A stretch of DNA of 64,000 nt from Blasia pusilla (GCA_050084515.1 CM114273.1:682001-746000), one strand, 5' to 3'. Numbered from the stretch's first letter, positions 36,437 through 46,965 are shown. Notes: generated by a model from the sequence alone, not told the origin. Translations and numbers: made by a program.

Positions 36437-37941
36437 CGCCGATGCCGCACCACCACCAAATTACCCAAGTGACGTTGATGTCGCTCTACTATTGTAGCTC
36501 TACTAGCTATGGGTGTAGGCAACCTAACCTCTCATCACCACAAGAAGCCTCCCACGGTCTACTGGTCATCACTCCAGCCTCACTATCAGTAGCATACAGG
36601 AGTAACACTACTCTGGAAATCAGCGTCAACCCTAACAATGGGCGCGCAAGCAAGAAGTACGATGGAGGGGATCCAAACACAGGAAGTCCAACGACAATCC
36701 TCCAATCGCAAATGGAAATCAAGGTAACACAATCCACCAAACGTGGTGCCCCCTGAATCCACAAAACCCACCACACAATTCTAACGCGATAGCTACTCGG
36801 CCGCGGGTCAATGACGTACTAGTCGAACTCGCAGCACCTGAAAATATCACTTGCATGGAGAGGCTACACCGTACTATGCGCTAGAGGTACATCAACCAAA
36901 AACGTGAGATGCATAAAGCGCCTAACACATCTCCGAATAGCACCAAATGAGCTACAACAGTGTGTACACTCGCATAGTTAAGAACTCAGCAGTTAAGCGT
37001 CCTCTAGGCAGAATAGCCCAAAGATGGATGACCGGTTATGCAAAACTCAAATCCCAAATCCTGCAAAAATTGCCTCACGCCCAAGCAAGCAAGCTTGCTT
37101 GCTTGCTCCTTGCTCCTTACTCCGCCTCTCACGCCCACTCGCCCCGAGCTACCACGAGTTGCCTTGAGTTGCCTCGAAGCCTCAAAACGCCGAGAAATGC
37201 TCGAGACATGCCCCTATCGCCACGCTTCGCCATGCTTCGCTATGGAGAGAGGCCCAACCAGGGCGCCCCCAATGGGATAGGCACCTCCAACAATGAACGA
37301 GTCACCAACCAACCAGCCCCTTCGATCCGCTGTCCACCATAGCCAGACCTTGAGCTAGTCCGCGAAATTTCGATCAGAAATTACTTCACAAATCCGTGAC
37401 TGAAATCAAATTTGTTTCAACCAGAATTCAATTGACCACCATAGCTATCTCTCCACAAAAAATCAGCTACAACCGAGCTCTATACTCCGAGCTAAAAATC
37501 AAACAAACTTGCTGTCCATACACCTCCAGAATCGAAAATCCGACAGTGCTTCCGCCAAGTTTCATGCACGCAGAAATCCGCAACGCTCCACACACTCGAG
37601 CAGATAGATTCATAGGAGATCACAAAACGAGTAGCAATAGGAACCTCTCACCCGATCTGGATGAACTTCAACACAGCTTCCGCACTCCAAGCTCTCCACA
37701 TCAGAAAACCGTCGAACACGAACCAGAATCTTCAATCCTTGATAACTTCCAACTCCCTTGACGAAATCCGGCGATCTAAAGCGCGTTGGAAAGATCTCAT
37801 CAAGGCGCTTCTTTCCCAACCAACTTCGCACCAGATTCACACCTCCAACATAGGCAACAAGCCGCGAACATCCACGGATGAGTACACAATCAGCCCTAAC
37901 CAGATCCTACTGATCTACAATCGAAGCTACCATCGATCTAC
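36437..37941 (-). other. Element A 5' leader
   Basis: About 1.5 kb of leader between the primer site and Gag with no conserved protein. It contains a perfect 24-bp palindrome built on AAGCTT at 37082-37105. Parts such as CCTCTCACGCCCACTCGC near 37120-37145 recur in the leader of element B near 47450-47470. Confidence 0.6.
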
Positions 37942-37955
37942 GTCAGTTCTTTGAG
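37942..37955 (-). promoter_or_regulatory. Element A putative self-primed primer-binding site
   Basis: CTCAAAGAACTGAC follows repeat A1 directly on the minus strand. It does not match the usual initiator tRNA site. It is perfectly complementary over 14 nt to GTCAGTTCTTTGAG inside A1 (38132-38119). That segment starts 27 nt downstream of TATAAG, which is where the transcript 5' end is expected. This is the geometry of Tf1-type self-priming. Confidence 0.7.
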
Positions 37956-38324
37956 TGAAATCCGTGAAAGACCTACTGTCATAAAACATGTATACAATCA
38001 CATACAATGGAGCCAAACCCACTCCACGATGGGAGAATCTAGGTCGAAGCTTGCGGGAAACACCATAGCCAAGAGCTCTACTCACTACCAAGGCTAACTC
38101 CCAACGCAACAGGCTCAACTCAAAGAACTGACTGTTCTTTGAGGGCACTCCACCTTATATCCTCCAACCTAAGAGCGGGCCCTACTGGGAAAGTCACCTC
38201 CAACTGAGTAACCCCCAACCCTATGTATGGAACCGCATCTCTACCAAGCCACTACGGTCCTACATAAGGAATGGCCTCTACTAGCACACCATACTCTACG
38301 CCATAATCCTGTATGGTCATGACA
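37956..38324 (-). repeat. Element A 5' repeat A1
   Basis: 369 bp, TGTCATGACC to GGATTTCA. It contains TATAAG (38159-38154) and, 27 nt on, the self-primer segment (38132-38119). The latter is the right arm of a 10-bp inverted repeat around the predicted start. Repeat unit B is absent on this side. Confidence 0.85.
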
Positions 38325-39431
38325 CTCATTTGAATGTTCATCACGTCCAATCGTGATGTGGATGGAACTCTTTTTCCCTACCCTAGATAATGCTACGTAC
38401 AATTGACCATGAGAAAAAATGGGAGTGGGCAAATAAATTCTTACCTTTTGTAGAGTTTGACCTTGAGATTTATTAATAGTCATTGCAAAGGTTGGACGAA
38501 TAGGGAATTGAAACCTATGTAGATCAAATGGCAAACCGGAATCAGATGCAATCTATGGGATACGTGGAATAAAAACTTGATCTCCAATATTCTTCCTGGT
38601 GATGATATATGCATCTACACAATATTGCGTAAATCCACGAATTACCAATCTTGTCGCATTTGCTTGTCCTTGTGATCCACTCATGTTTCGCAAGGGCATG
38701 ATTGGTGCACCAATTAATCTTTAAACGCAAACAATGTGGAGGTAACTCGGAAGGTAAGCACGTGTTAAAAAATTCAGTCGGATATATATGGCTCATCTCC
38801 TCGTTCGCGATAGAGTCAACACTAAGATATGTATGTTCCTATACCAATTCATTATAAAGAATTAGTGAGGAATAAATTTTTAATAGTATCCAAAAGTAAA
38901 TAAACAAAGAAAATTCTTAAAGAAATATGCAAAATTAGTTTTACATGTCCAGGAAATCGTGACATGAAATCTGCATTAATGTCATCAACATCTCTATTCC
39001 TTGGTGTTAAAATAGCCGTATCTCTCAAGATGTTAATGTCATGGAATTGGTTGATCGATATTCCATAGATAATATCAATAAGATCGCATATTTTGTTACT
39101 CTTAGTTATCCCTTTAGATGGTAATTTTATATAGTCTTCTCCCAAATGAGGTTGCAAAGGTACACAACCCTCTCCCACCTCTAATAACCAATCAGCAACG
39201 TTTGTTGTTCAACACGCAAATGACCTTACAACCTTTGCACTCGCATGTTTTTTTGTCAATTTTGATTACATTTACATAAGACCACAGAGATGATCTTTTT
39301 TATTGTGGCTTGAATGATTTGTGGACGATCCCCATGACGAATAACAGGCAAGACTTGGCGAAAGTCACCACCAAATATTATGAGTTTGCCATCGAATGGT
39401 ATATGTCGTAAATCATCAGAGAATACTCCCA
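38325..39431 (-). pseudogene. Helitron Rep-helicase fragment (PIF1-like helicase, C-terminal part)
   Basis: Conserved pieces in order are IIFGGDFRQVLPV (39390-39350), LRDTAILTPRNRDVDDIN (near 39030-38970), YPTEFFN and LPPHCLRLKIN (near 38790-38710), then [20 protein letters not shown] and [17 protein letters not shown] (38480-38380). These are the last motifs of the SF1 PIF1-like helicase of Helitron rolling-circle transposons. The Rep domain and earlier helicase motifs are missing, and the frame is broken by stops. Element B ends exactly at its upstream side and element A begins exactly at its downstream side. Confidence 0.88.
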
Positions 39432-40293
39432 TGGCGTACGAATACACATCGCTGCCAATATACATTAGTTGTCATACACACACATGTATACGATCCATCT
39501 AGCTATGAATCCTAACATCTCTATACATAAACGACTGGACAATCCCAATATAAAGTTGAATATAAACTCTAAACTCTGATGAAATATGCAATCAACCGTG
39601 CTTCATCCAAATAGCCATACTCATGATTCTGATATGCACTAGTGTGATAGCAAGAGAAAGTATACACAAGGATTCCCAAAATGTGTGATCTCTTTATTGA
39701 TCACTCCTAGCCCACTCTTCAAGAGAGAATCCAGGCTCAATGCATGCACGTCGCAGTGTATCACGGATCCCAACAAGGGTTTGCAATCCTAAGGAGATGA
39801 GATCCAAATGAGACTCATCCGAAGTATATACCCTGGGCACCTCCATGGGTGACCTATACATACAGGTCACCTCCCTCCTAGCAGGTCACTACCAACATGT
39901 AGTGCACCCATACTAGCTCCCTAAAAACTATACATGTGGTCCCCTCATAAGACCAACTACCAACTAACTCATGACCCTATAGGTCCAAGTGGAGCCATAC
40001 ATGGCTGGAAAGGTCAACCTTTCCAAGGTTGCCACTCCTCATAAAGGGAATGGTGACCTATACTCGTAGGTCACCTCCTAAGAGCAGGTCACATATAACC
40101 TCTCAAAATAGGGAAGTACAAGACCCCTCTAAGGCCTCGATACTATCTTGCGCTATGCCTCATCTACCATGACAGCTGTCGTGCGAATACATATTGCTAC
40201 CAACATACATCGGTTGTCATGCACACACACATCTAAGATCCATCTAGCTATGAATCCTAATATCTCTACACATGAATGATTGGACAATCCCAA
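39432..40293 (-). repeat. Element B terminal repeats B1-A2-B2
   Basis: B1 spans 40293-40177 (TTGGGATTG to CGCACGACA). A two-base spacer follows, then A2 spans 40174-39549 (TGTCATGG to CTTTATA). B2 spans 39548-39432, similar to B1 with an altered end (GTACGCCA). A2 carries GTATATAC near 39830. The B-A-B order is the same as in element A and the 3' fragment. Internal direct repeats such as AGGTGACCT occur in A2. Confidence 0.8.
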
Positions 40294-40305
40294 TCGCCCC
40301 CCTAG
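40294..40305 (-). promoter_or_regulatory. Element B polypurine tract
   Basis: Reads GCTAGGGGGGCG(A) on the minus strand directly before B1, like the other copies. Confidence 0.75.
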
Positions 40306-40469
40306 CTGGTGGTAAGGTCCCTCTAACTCCAGATAGCCTACAAAAAGGTCTAAATGCTATGCACCTTTTCGGTGCTAAGATCAGGAGGTCGGGTGCTATG
40401 TCGTCCCATTGTTAGTCATCTTCTTGCAATCCATAACATCAAGAGTCATCTTGTATCTACTTATCACAC

Positions 40470-40610
40470 CTATGTACATCTGGGACAAAGCCAACATCCC
40501 TGAGGAACCAAGTCAAGAGGCGGCGTCAAACACAACATATGCCATCCTCAAGAACACCCATCATAAACTAGCATCGTGGCTATGCCTTTGGCACAGCCAC
40601 ACAACATGCA
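40470..40610 (-). pseudogene. Element B PHD finger
   Basis: CMLCG, then MLVYDGCS, a TGA stop, GWHMLCLTPPLDLVPQGCWL and CPRCT with TAG. It aligns end to end with the intact PHD at 1422-1562. One zinc ligand is changed (Cys to Tyr in LVYDGC) and one stop is inserted. Confidence 0.85.
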
Positions 40611-41849
40611 TCTCAAGCCTGCAGAAATAACTGCCAAGCTTGGATCAATCCTCCCATCCACGTTCAGAAGATGGCATGGCGCATAGTTACGCACATGATC
40701 TTTCCAAACGGTACCATCACGACCCTCTAAAACAAGGACTCCTGAAGGTAAAATCTCTCGAACTCGTAGAATAGTGCATCCCGCCGTCATGTCTAATGTC
40801 GTCGGCGATGTCTGCTGTAGGTAGACATAATCGCCAGGATGGAATCGCCGAATCTCTGGTCGATAGCCTCCTCCACGCGTAGTTGCGTACCTTAGAGTAT
40901 CGCGATGCTGAGCGATAGCCAAGTTTTCAAAACCCATAGGCATGACTCTCCGGAAGAGCTTAGCCCGCTGAGAACACGCTCGCACCCATCCGTCTAGATC
41001 ATTGAGGTCAAATCCCTCAACCATATCTCGTTGAATCGACAACGGTAACTCTGGCTCTCTTCCATAGAGCAAGAAATATGGTGAAAATGATTCAAAGGAT
41101 GCCTGCCGACTGAAGTGGTAACCCATCGCCAACCACGGCAACTGTAAGTCCCAATCTCCCAAGTGTCCTCTCTACAGTCCATACTTGCGCAATCATCTCT
41201 TTACCGTCTGCACAACTCTCTTTGCCAAACCATCTGCCTTCGGATGATCTCGAGAAGTCGTACGATGATCGATCTGTGCATGATCACACAAGACGTGAAA
41301 TTCACCCCTAAACTCAGTACCATGGCCCGTCAACACCTCTGCTGGTGCGCCGAAGTGACTGAGCATTCTATCAGGAAATGCATAAGCTGCTCCCTCACTC
41401 GACCTATCCGGAAACACAACCAACTCAATCCACTTGGAGAAGTGCTCCGCCACAACCAACACGTACCAACTATGGCGTCTCATCAATGGTAAAGGCCCTG
41501 CAAAGTCTAAACTCCAGCGATACCCTAACCCCATGATCGATAAAGGATGAAAGTGTGGTGTCGGAGCATTGAACAATTCCCGCACCCTATCACATACAAT
41601 GCATTTGGCTACAAAATGTTGAACATCAGTCTGCATACCACGCCACCAATACTGAGTCTGAATCAAGCTATACATACGCTTGACTCCGAAATGCCCTAAC
41701 TCCTTATGAGCATGTCTCACAATTTTTTGCTCGCTGCAAAGGATGCGGCACCATCCGCACTCGTCCATCCTCCCAAACTCGAAGCACATGCGTCCCCTCC
41801 CACCTGAACCTCCTGGCTTGATGTAGGACTCGATCTCACTCTTTAGCAT
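40548..41849 (-). pseudogene. Element B integrase
   Basis: Two frames (41849-41193 and 41162-40548) cover the zinc module (HAHKELGHFGVKRMYSL, KCIVC), the core (SLDFAGPLPL; VLTGHGTEF; DGLAKRVVQTV) and the C-terminal domain (FHPGDYVYLQQ, LRVREILPSGVLVLEGRDG). The second catalytic Asp is Gly and the catalytic Glu is Lys, so the enzyme is dead apart from the stop near 41193. Confidence 0.88.
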
Positions 41850-42054
41850 CCACCGTGCTCGCTAAGACACCAGTGCGTAGGTACTCCAAGACCATCTTAT
41901 CATCGTGGATGTCTCTAGTCCCTGTTGACTCCTCACTAGCATCTCGATCTAAGGACTCATCATCCAACTTCCCTCATGGAGTGGATGCCTCTTGCTGACC
42001 TGACATAGCCAACAGACACACATAGGGAGATGCATGCCAACCCAACACCATCTC

Positions 42055-42519
42055 CTAATTACTCTTGCCATGCCACCGCGTTTCAGTTGCATCGCTCTGG
42101 CTCATGCATGAATTACGGCTCAACCCATCCGTATCCTGGTTCAGATGTCTTGGGAAATGGACAACTTGAAAATCATACTCCTGCAAGAGGAGTGACCATC
42201 TGGCAAGCTTCCCTATAAGCTTGTTAGACTCCATCAACCATTTGAGTGGCTGATGATCAGTGATGAGCGTGAAAGAGTTCTCGAACAAATAACATCTGAA
42301 ATGGGCCACTGCCCACACTGCAGCTAAGCACTCCCCCTCATAGGAACTGTACTTTGCTTTTGTAGTGTTCTTCAAGCGGCTCGCATACGCCATTAAAAAC
42401 TCCTTCCCCTCATCATCTCTCTGAGTGAGCACCGCTCCTAACCCCAACATACTCCAGTCCGTATGTAACAGGAATGAACGACCACGCATAGGTCTCCTCA
42501 AAATGAGTGAGGACGTCAA
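42055..42519 (-). CDS. Element B RNase H
   Basis: Open 154-residue segment with the four expected acidic sites: LLHTDWSMLGLGAVL, SYEGECLAAV, LITDHQPLKWLM and DTDGLSRN. It degrades the RNA strand during reverse transcription. Upstream, the RT palm domain is missing. Sequence jumps from an RT N-terminal remnant (PTGIPTWSEP near 42640) to the RT-RNase H connection (near 42570), so the YxDD motif was deleted. Confidence 0.87.
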   Translation of the reverse strand: MTSSLILRRPMRGRSFLLHTDWSMLGLGAVLTQRDDEGKEFLMAYASRLKNTTKAKYSSYEGECLAAVWAVAHFRCYLFENSFTLITDHQPLKWLMESNKLIGKLARWSLLLQEYDFQVVHFPRHLNQDTDGLSRNSCMSQSDATETRWHGKSN

Positions 42520-42879
42520 CCTGTCCTTGAGCTCATGAAATGATTGCTCCTGATCATCTTCCCAAAATCACTCTTGGTCCAACCTAGTCAGCCAAGTCTC
42601 AACTCCTACTTTGGATCAAGGCTCACTCCATGTCGGAATACCTGTAGGGTCATCAAAAGATAAGAGGATAACTATCCAACTCGATCCGAATACCTAGACC
42701 CTTTAGCATACGCAAGTCATGCATATTATATGCAAAAGAGTCCCTAAATCTCCACAAGAATTGCAACACTTGTCTCCTCTCCGCTCCTGTCAACCTAGGT
42801 CCAATCATCGGCTCCCAAGTCTCTCTCGTGACCTCTAGAGAAGATGAGGGTGGTAGTTGCTAACTAGCAACCTCTGGAG

Positions 42880-44423
42880 CAACAACATGCGCTCCCAACT
42901 CAGACACCAACTCTCTAGGCACTCCACTATGTCCTGCATCAGCAAAATGAACTCCCATCTCTGTGTGCTCTCGTGACATATCCCATGAAGTCCATGGATG
43001 CCTTTCCATCACCATCGCGCCCCTAGCCATTGTCTCACACATCCCGGTAGACGCTGTGCTGCAAAGTGGACGTAATGTTACAGACTCCTCTCGCATCCAT
43101 CTTTGCTCAGCCAAACCAAGAGTGAACACCCAAGTAAGACACATTTCAGGTCCATAGCCTAACCCAATACTTGTCTGCGGGATGCCTCTACCATCATAGG
43201 CATCGCCGTTGTACCTGTAGAGAACCCCATAGCTCGATCTCGCTCGTCGGCATTGGGCTCCACCAGTGTACCTGCCTGCTCATCCCATATCATGTCTGGT
43301 CCTCCCTGACAAAAAGCATGAGATTACGGGAAACTCACCAACTTAGGCAATGATGCCCACTGCTGGCCCACCTGATTGGCCACTGCCAACGGTGCTACAT
43401 CATCACAAGTAACAACTTACGATCGCCACCATGGATCCAAGATTACATCCACTATAAGTAGTGATGGTCTCTGGACTCCATCATAAGCCCATCTTAGTAA
43501 CTCGGATGGTAAAAGGTTCGTCCACCACAATCGTGGACAGTGTGCGTGAGATCCAACACTCGCCGCATCCAACATCACGGCTGGTCCTATCCACGACCGT
43601 ACCTAATGTGCACTCGCCATCACTCAAGCTCGAGTGTTACCTAACAATGGGACGTTCTCCAAAATGTAGGTTGGAGAACATTGCTGGGTAGTCTGCAAGT
43701 GATGAGAACTCGGAACATCTCCCAAAACATGGCCGACCTCGGGTCCTACAAACCAAATCCCCGACCCGCCGAAGAATGACCCTGACATGGCCACCTTGCC
43801 ACCACCAAGTGTATCGAACCAACCCTATCCTAATCTTGCGCCCCAAACAACAAAATTTTGGCCGGAAATACATGTTGATATCCCTTGACTGCAGACACTC
43901 GTAATAACTGAGGATACTGCACGACTAGTCTCGACACATGATTTAATGAGACTCTACCTGCAGTCTCATCCCTCTCAACATACAAGTACTGCTATACTCA
44001 TACTCCAGCCTGCAACACTGCAGCCAACGCTGTACTAATCCCACCAAAGAGATCTAGTATACATACACCCTCCTCAGAATACTACCACACAATCGATGAG
44101 GTTTCCAAGGGTGTAAACGACTCCACTCCTAGAGCAGGTGGTAACTCTGTCCTGTCTCGCTCTAGAGCATAGGCTCGGCTCCACGCTTCCCTCACGAGCT
44201 TGTATGCTCTCCTCTGCAAATCTATGCTTGTTCCCCATAAAACTGAAGAAGTGACGCCAGCACATGTAGCCACGCTCGTCATCACATGCCACTCCTCAAG
44301 AATATCCTCTGCATTGGCATTCCCCTCCAAGAAATCTCCAAGCCAACATAATGTGCCACAATAAGCAACAACTGTTGTGGTCAACCCTCGGAGTAAACCA
44401 TCAAGTCTCCCTGCAAATTGCAT
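42880..44423 (-). pseudogene. Element B DNA methyltransferase domain
   Basis: This degenerate copy of the domain seen in element A has these motifs: I, EGVCILDLFGG (44073-44041); IV, ARWPCQGHS (about 43800-43775) followed by AGRGFGL, a stop and DPRSAMFWEMFRVL; VI, YILENVPLLGNTRA (about 43680-43635) in another frame; IX, NADERDRAMGFSTG (about 43260-43215); X-like, EASRRQVLG (near 43190). The catalytic PCQ and ENV are retained although the frame is not. Its agreement with element A over all motifs, with many substitutions between, indicates an inherited pol domain. Confidence 0.82.
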
Positions 44424-44429
44424 GGGTAG

Positions 44430-44846
44430 CTAACTGGCTCGTCCCTCACCTGACTGCCAAGGTGGTCGATAGGAGGCAATCTCCTCCCAAAAGTCAAGTG
44501 TGAATCCTAGAGGATAAAATACGGTAGCCCCTACCAAAATATCATAAGACTCAGCCAATGTCACAACCGCTCTCGTCCGCACCATTGTACTATCCGTAGG
44601 ATGATCGGTCTGAATCCTCACAACAATCTCATCACGAGTCATGAAATGTGTCGGGGATGTGCCTCCCAGTGAAGTCTGAATGAGGAATGGACATGGAGTA
44701 ATCTCACCCTTCCGCAATCCCATCGCTACACATGCCGTCTTCCCCAACATAAGGGGTTGTGCTCCTGAATCAAGTAGCACTCTTTGCGGTCGATACATGA
44801 CTTCGGATGGACCAACCAACTGGAAAACTCCATCTCGGTTGTCCAA
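44430..44846 (-). CDS. Element B aspartic protease
   Basis: Open 138-residue segment: RGVFQLVG-like start (DGVFQLVGPSEV), RVLLDSGAQPLMLGK with the D-S-G-A active site, a MTRDEIVVRI strand and YDILVGATVFYPLGFTLDFW near the end. It belongs to the retropepsin-like fold and would cut the polyprotein. The methyltransferase follows downstream. Confidence 0.8.
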   Translation of the reverse strand: MDNRDGVFQLVGPSEVMYRPQRVLLDSGAQPLMLGKTACVAMGLRKGEITPCPFLIQTSLGGTSPTHFMTRDEIVVRIQTDHPTDSTMVRTRAVVTLAESYDILVGATVFYPLGFTLDFWEEIASYRPPWQSGEGRAS

Positions 44847-45155
44847 GACAACAACTCTTGGTGAGACAGTTGCACGCTCTATCGCTCGTCTAGCTAGGAA
44901 CTATGTCACTCTTGTTGCGGATGCATGTCAACTCTCTGTGGCTCTCATCCCGAGCACCTGCTCAAGGGGTACCTCTACCACATCTCCCGTGCGAGTCTCA
45001 ACACTAGAAGAACCAAACTCATCACTCTCACAGAGCATCGCCGCCAACTGGAAAACATCAACTAGTCAACCTCCACATGTCAAAAAATCTCTGGCCATAA
45101 ATAGTGGGACGCTACACAAAGCTATTGCCATCTCTCGTAATGTGCCAATATTAGG

Positions 45156-45760
45156 TCATGTCGAATGTGGCGTAGGTCTGGTAGACATACTCGCCTCTCC
45201 CGCTCCTCTAACTGCATCGACGTCTATGACAACATCACTCCTCAAAGGCTGTCTAAGGACCATAGATGGGGTTTGAAGAGCCTCCGACAAAGTGAAAGAT
45301 TGGGGAAGTCTAGCATGCCTGCCAGCTTCTCCCCTTTGGGGATCCAACTCCACATCGGATCCTCGTGGCTTAGAATCTCTCACCGCGCCTCTCGTATCCA
45401 TTGCATATGCATCCACTTGTACCGTGTTGCACAAAAATCTCATACCTCCTAGATCTCTAGCCATATCTTGGGCATGAGCAGATCTGGAAGTCAACGCGCC
45501 CCCTACACATGATGTAGATGCCTGCTGGGCCATCATAGCCTAAAAGCGTTGCTCCAAGTGAGCAATCCTCGCCAAAGCTGCCTATGATACAAGTGCTGCA
45601 CTCGCTCTGGGAGGTGGTGGGATCCTGTCTCCACCACATCCTTGAACTCCTACACCTCGTCCTCTGCCACCTCCAAGTCCTCGACCTCCCTCTAGGCGCA
45701 GCTCGGGGTGGAGCTCGAAACATCCCTCACGTGTGTACCCATATCTCTGGAAATGATCAC
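45156..45760 (-). pseudogene. Element B Gag knuckle and Gag-protease linker
   Basis: Near 45750-45690 a degenerate knuckle (CDHFQRYGYTREGC) precedes FELHPELRLEGG and a Gly/Arg-rich tract. The 45536-45156 frame continues with the conserved linker block RGEAGRHARLPQS. Two knuckle ligands are changed (Cys to Phe, His to Tyr) relative to element C. Confidence 0.7.
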
Positions 45761-45966
45761 ACTAAGGTAAGTGTGGCCTCCCTTGGGCCGCCTCATAAAC
45801 ATTTGATGGTGCTGCATGTACTCTGCTCTGTTGTCAACAATCTTGCTGACGATGTGATCCTCCACACGTCCAACAAGAAATACGGGAGCCCTGTTGCGTA
45901 TGATTGAATTGGTCGTGGTCCTAGCTCCCAGTATCCTCCCGTAGCCCTCGGTTCCATGACTCTATC

Positions 45967-46965
45967 TCAAGTAGTGCGGTGCGGCACTGAGGGAGACACA
46001 TTCACTTGTGTCGTCTCCCTCGAAGATGACGCGCATGTCATCAAAACTCTCTCCTCAAGTATGTTGAGCTCAATACGCTCCGCCAATAGAAATACAAACT
46101 TGAGAGTAGGCGAACCAACATGTAAGAGAGTTGCATCTTGCACTCTCTTCCGCAACTCGCAATCTAGCATCGCATACCAGAACTAAGCCGCTTGCACCTC
46201 CATCATACCCTGAGTCACTGTAATCAACTGTCGGAGCCGTGCATAGGCCTCTTGAAGACTCTCTCCCGCTCTCCGCTGAAACTCATGAATCGACTTCAAC
46301 TTGTTGGTCCTCGCTCCCTAATAGTTCCTCCCCAACTTTTGGAAGAACTCAACCATTGGGTTGAACGCGGGTGGTACTCGGCTGGTTACACTCGTACGAC
46401 TTGGGTCGACAACTCCTCCAAGTGTTTCCTCAGTGCGGCTAGTGGATGCTACTGCAGTGTCCACATCATACATCACACACCTTGTGAGGGACACATATCC
46501 TGGAAATAGTCTCCATGCCTCGATCTCCGCCTCATGGAGAATCCAAAACTCATGATAATTATCCATGGGAAGGCCCTTCAGATGCTGAAAAAGTCCCTTG
46601 CATGCCATAAAAGGGTCAAATCTATATTGGTTTTGCATCCTCTATGCATCACACCAACTATCAAACTCCTCCATAAAATCATCCAACTCGATGGTTCCCA
46701 CCATGCATGAGAACCTTCGGGGTCCCCTCGTGGACCCATACGTATCGCGATCATCCATGTCCCACAAAAATGGTGTGGCAACACTCGTGACACTCTGTGG
46801 CCTCTTGGGTAACTCAGAATCCGCTGACGTCACCTCTGGAGTAACTACAACTGGCCGCTGAGGTAGTTCCTCGTGTGGAAACCCTCGATACCTAGCCCCA
46901 CTCCGTGTAAATCCTACGCCACTTCTACCACTACCACGCTCCCCAATACTATATGAATACGCCAT
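45967..46965 (-). pseudogene. Element B Gag
   Basis: Starts MAYSYSIGERGSGRSGVGF at 46965. It contains GPRRFSCMVGTIELDDFMEE, a TAG near 46642, then FDPFMACKGLFQHLKGLPMD, EIEAWRLFPGYVSL and FNPMVEFFQKLG. The part at 46170-45967 (LDCELRKRVQDATLLHVGSP and ERIELNILEERVL) continues the capsid region. It is homologous to Gag of elements A and C. Confidence 0.8.

Larger units (their letters stand above)
22242..38324 (-). mobile_element. Element A: methyltransferase-bearing Ty3-like retrotransposon, interrupted by a chromovirus
   Basis: Read on the minus strand the order is A1 repeat (38324-37956), leader, Gag, protease region, DNA methyltransferase, RT, RNase H, truncated integrase, PHD remnant, polypurine tract, B1, A2 and B2. 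The outer ends begin TGTCATGACC and end CGCACGACA. The flanks carry ATGAG on both sides (38325-38329 and 22238-22242, minus-strand reading), a 4-5 bp target duplication. The 7.4-kb chromovirus at 22775-30141 is inserted inside B1. All coding parts carry frameshifts or substitutions, so the copy is dead. Confidence 0.85.
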
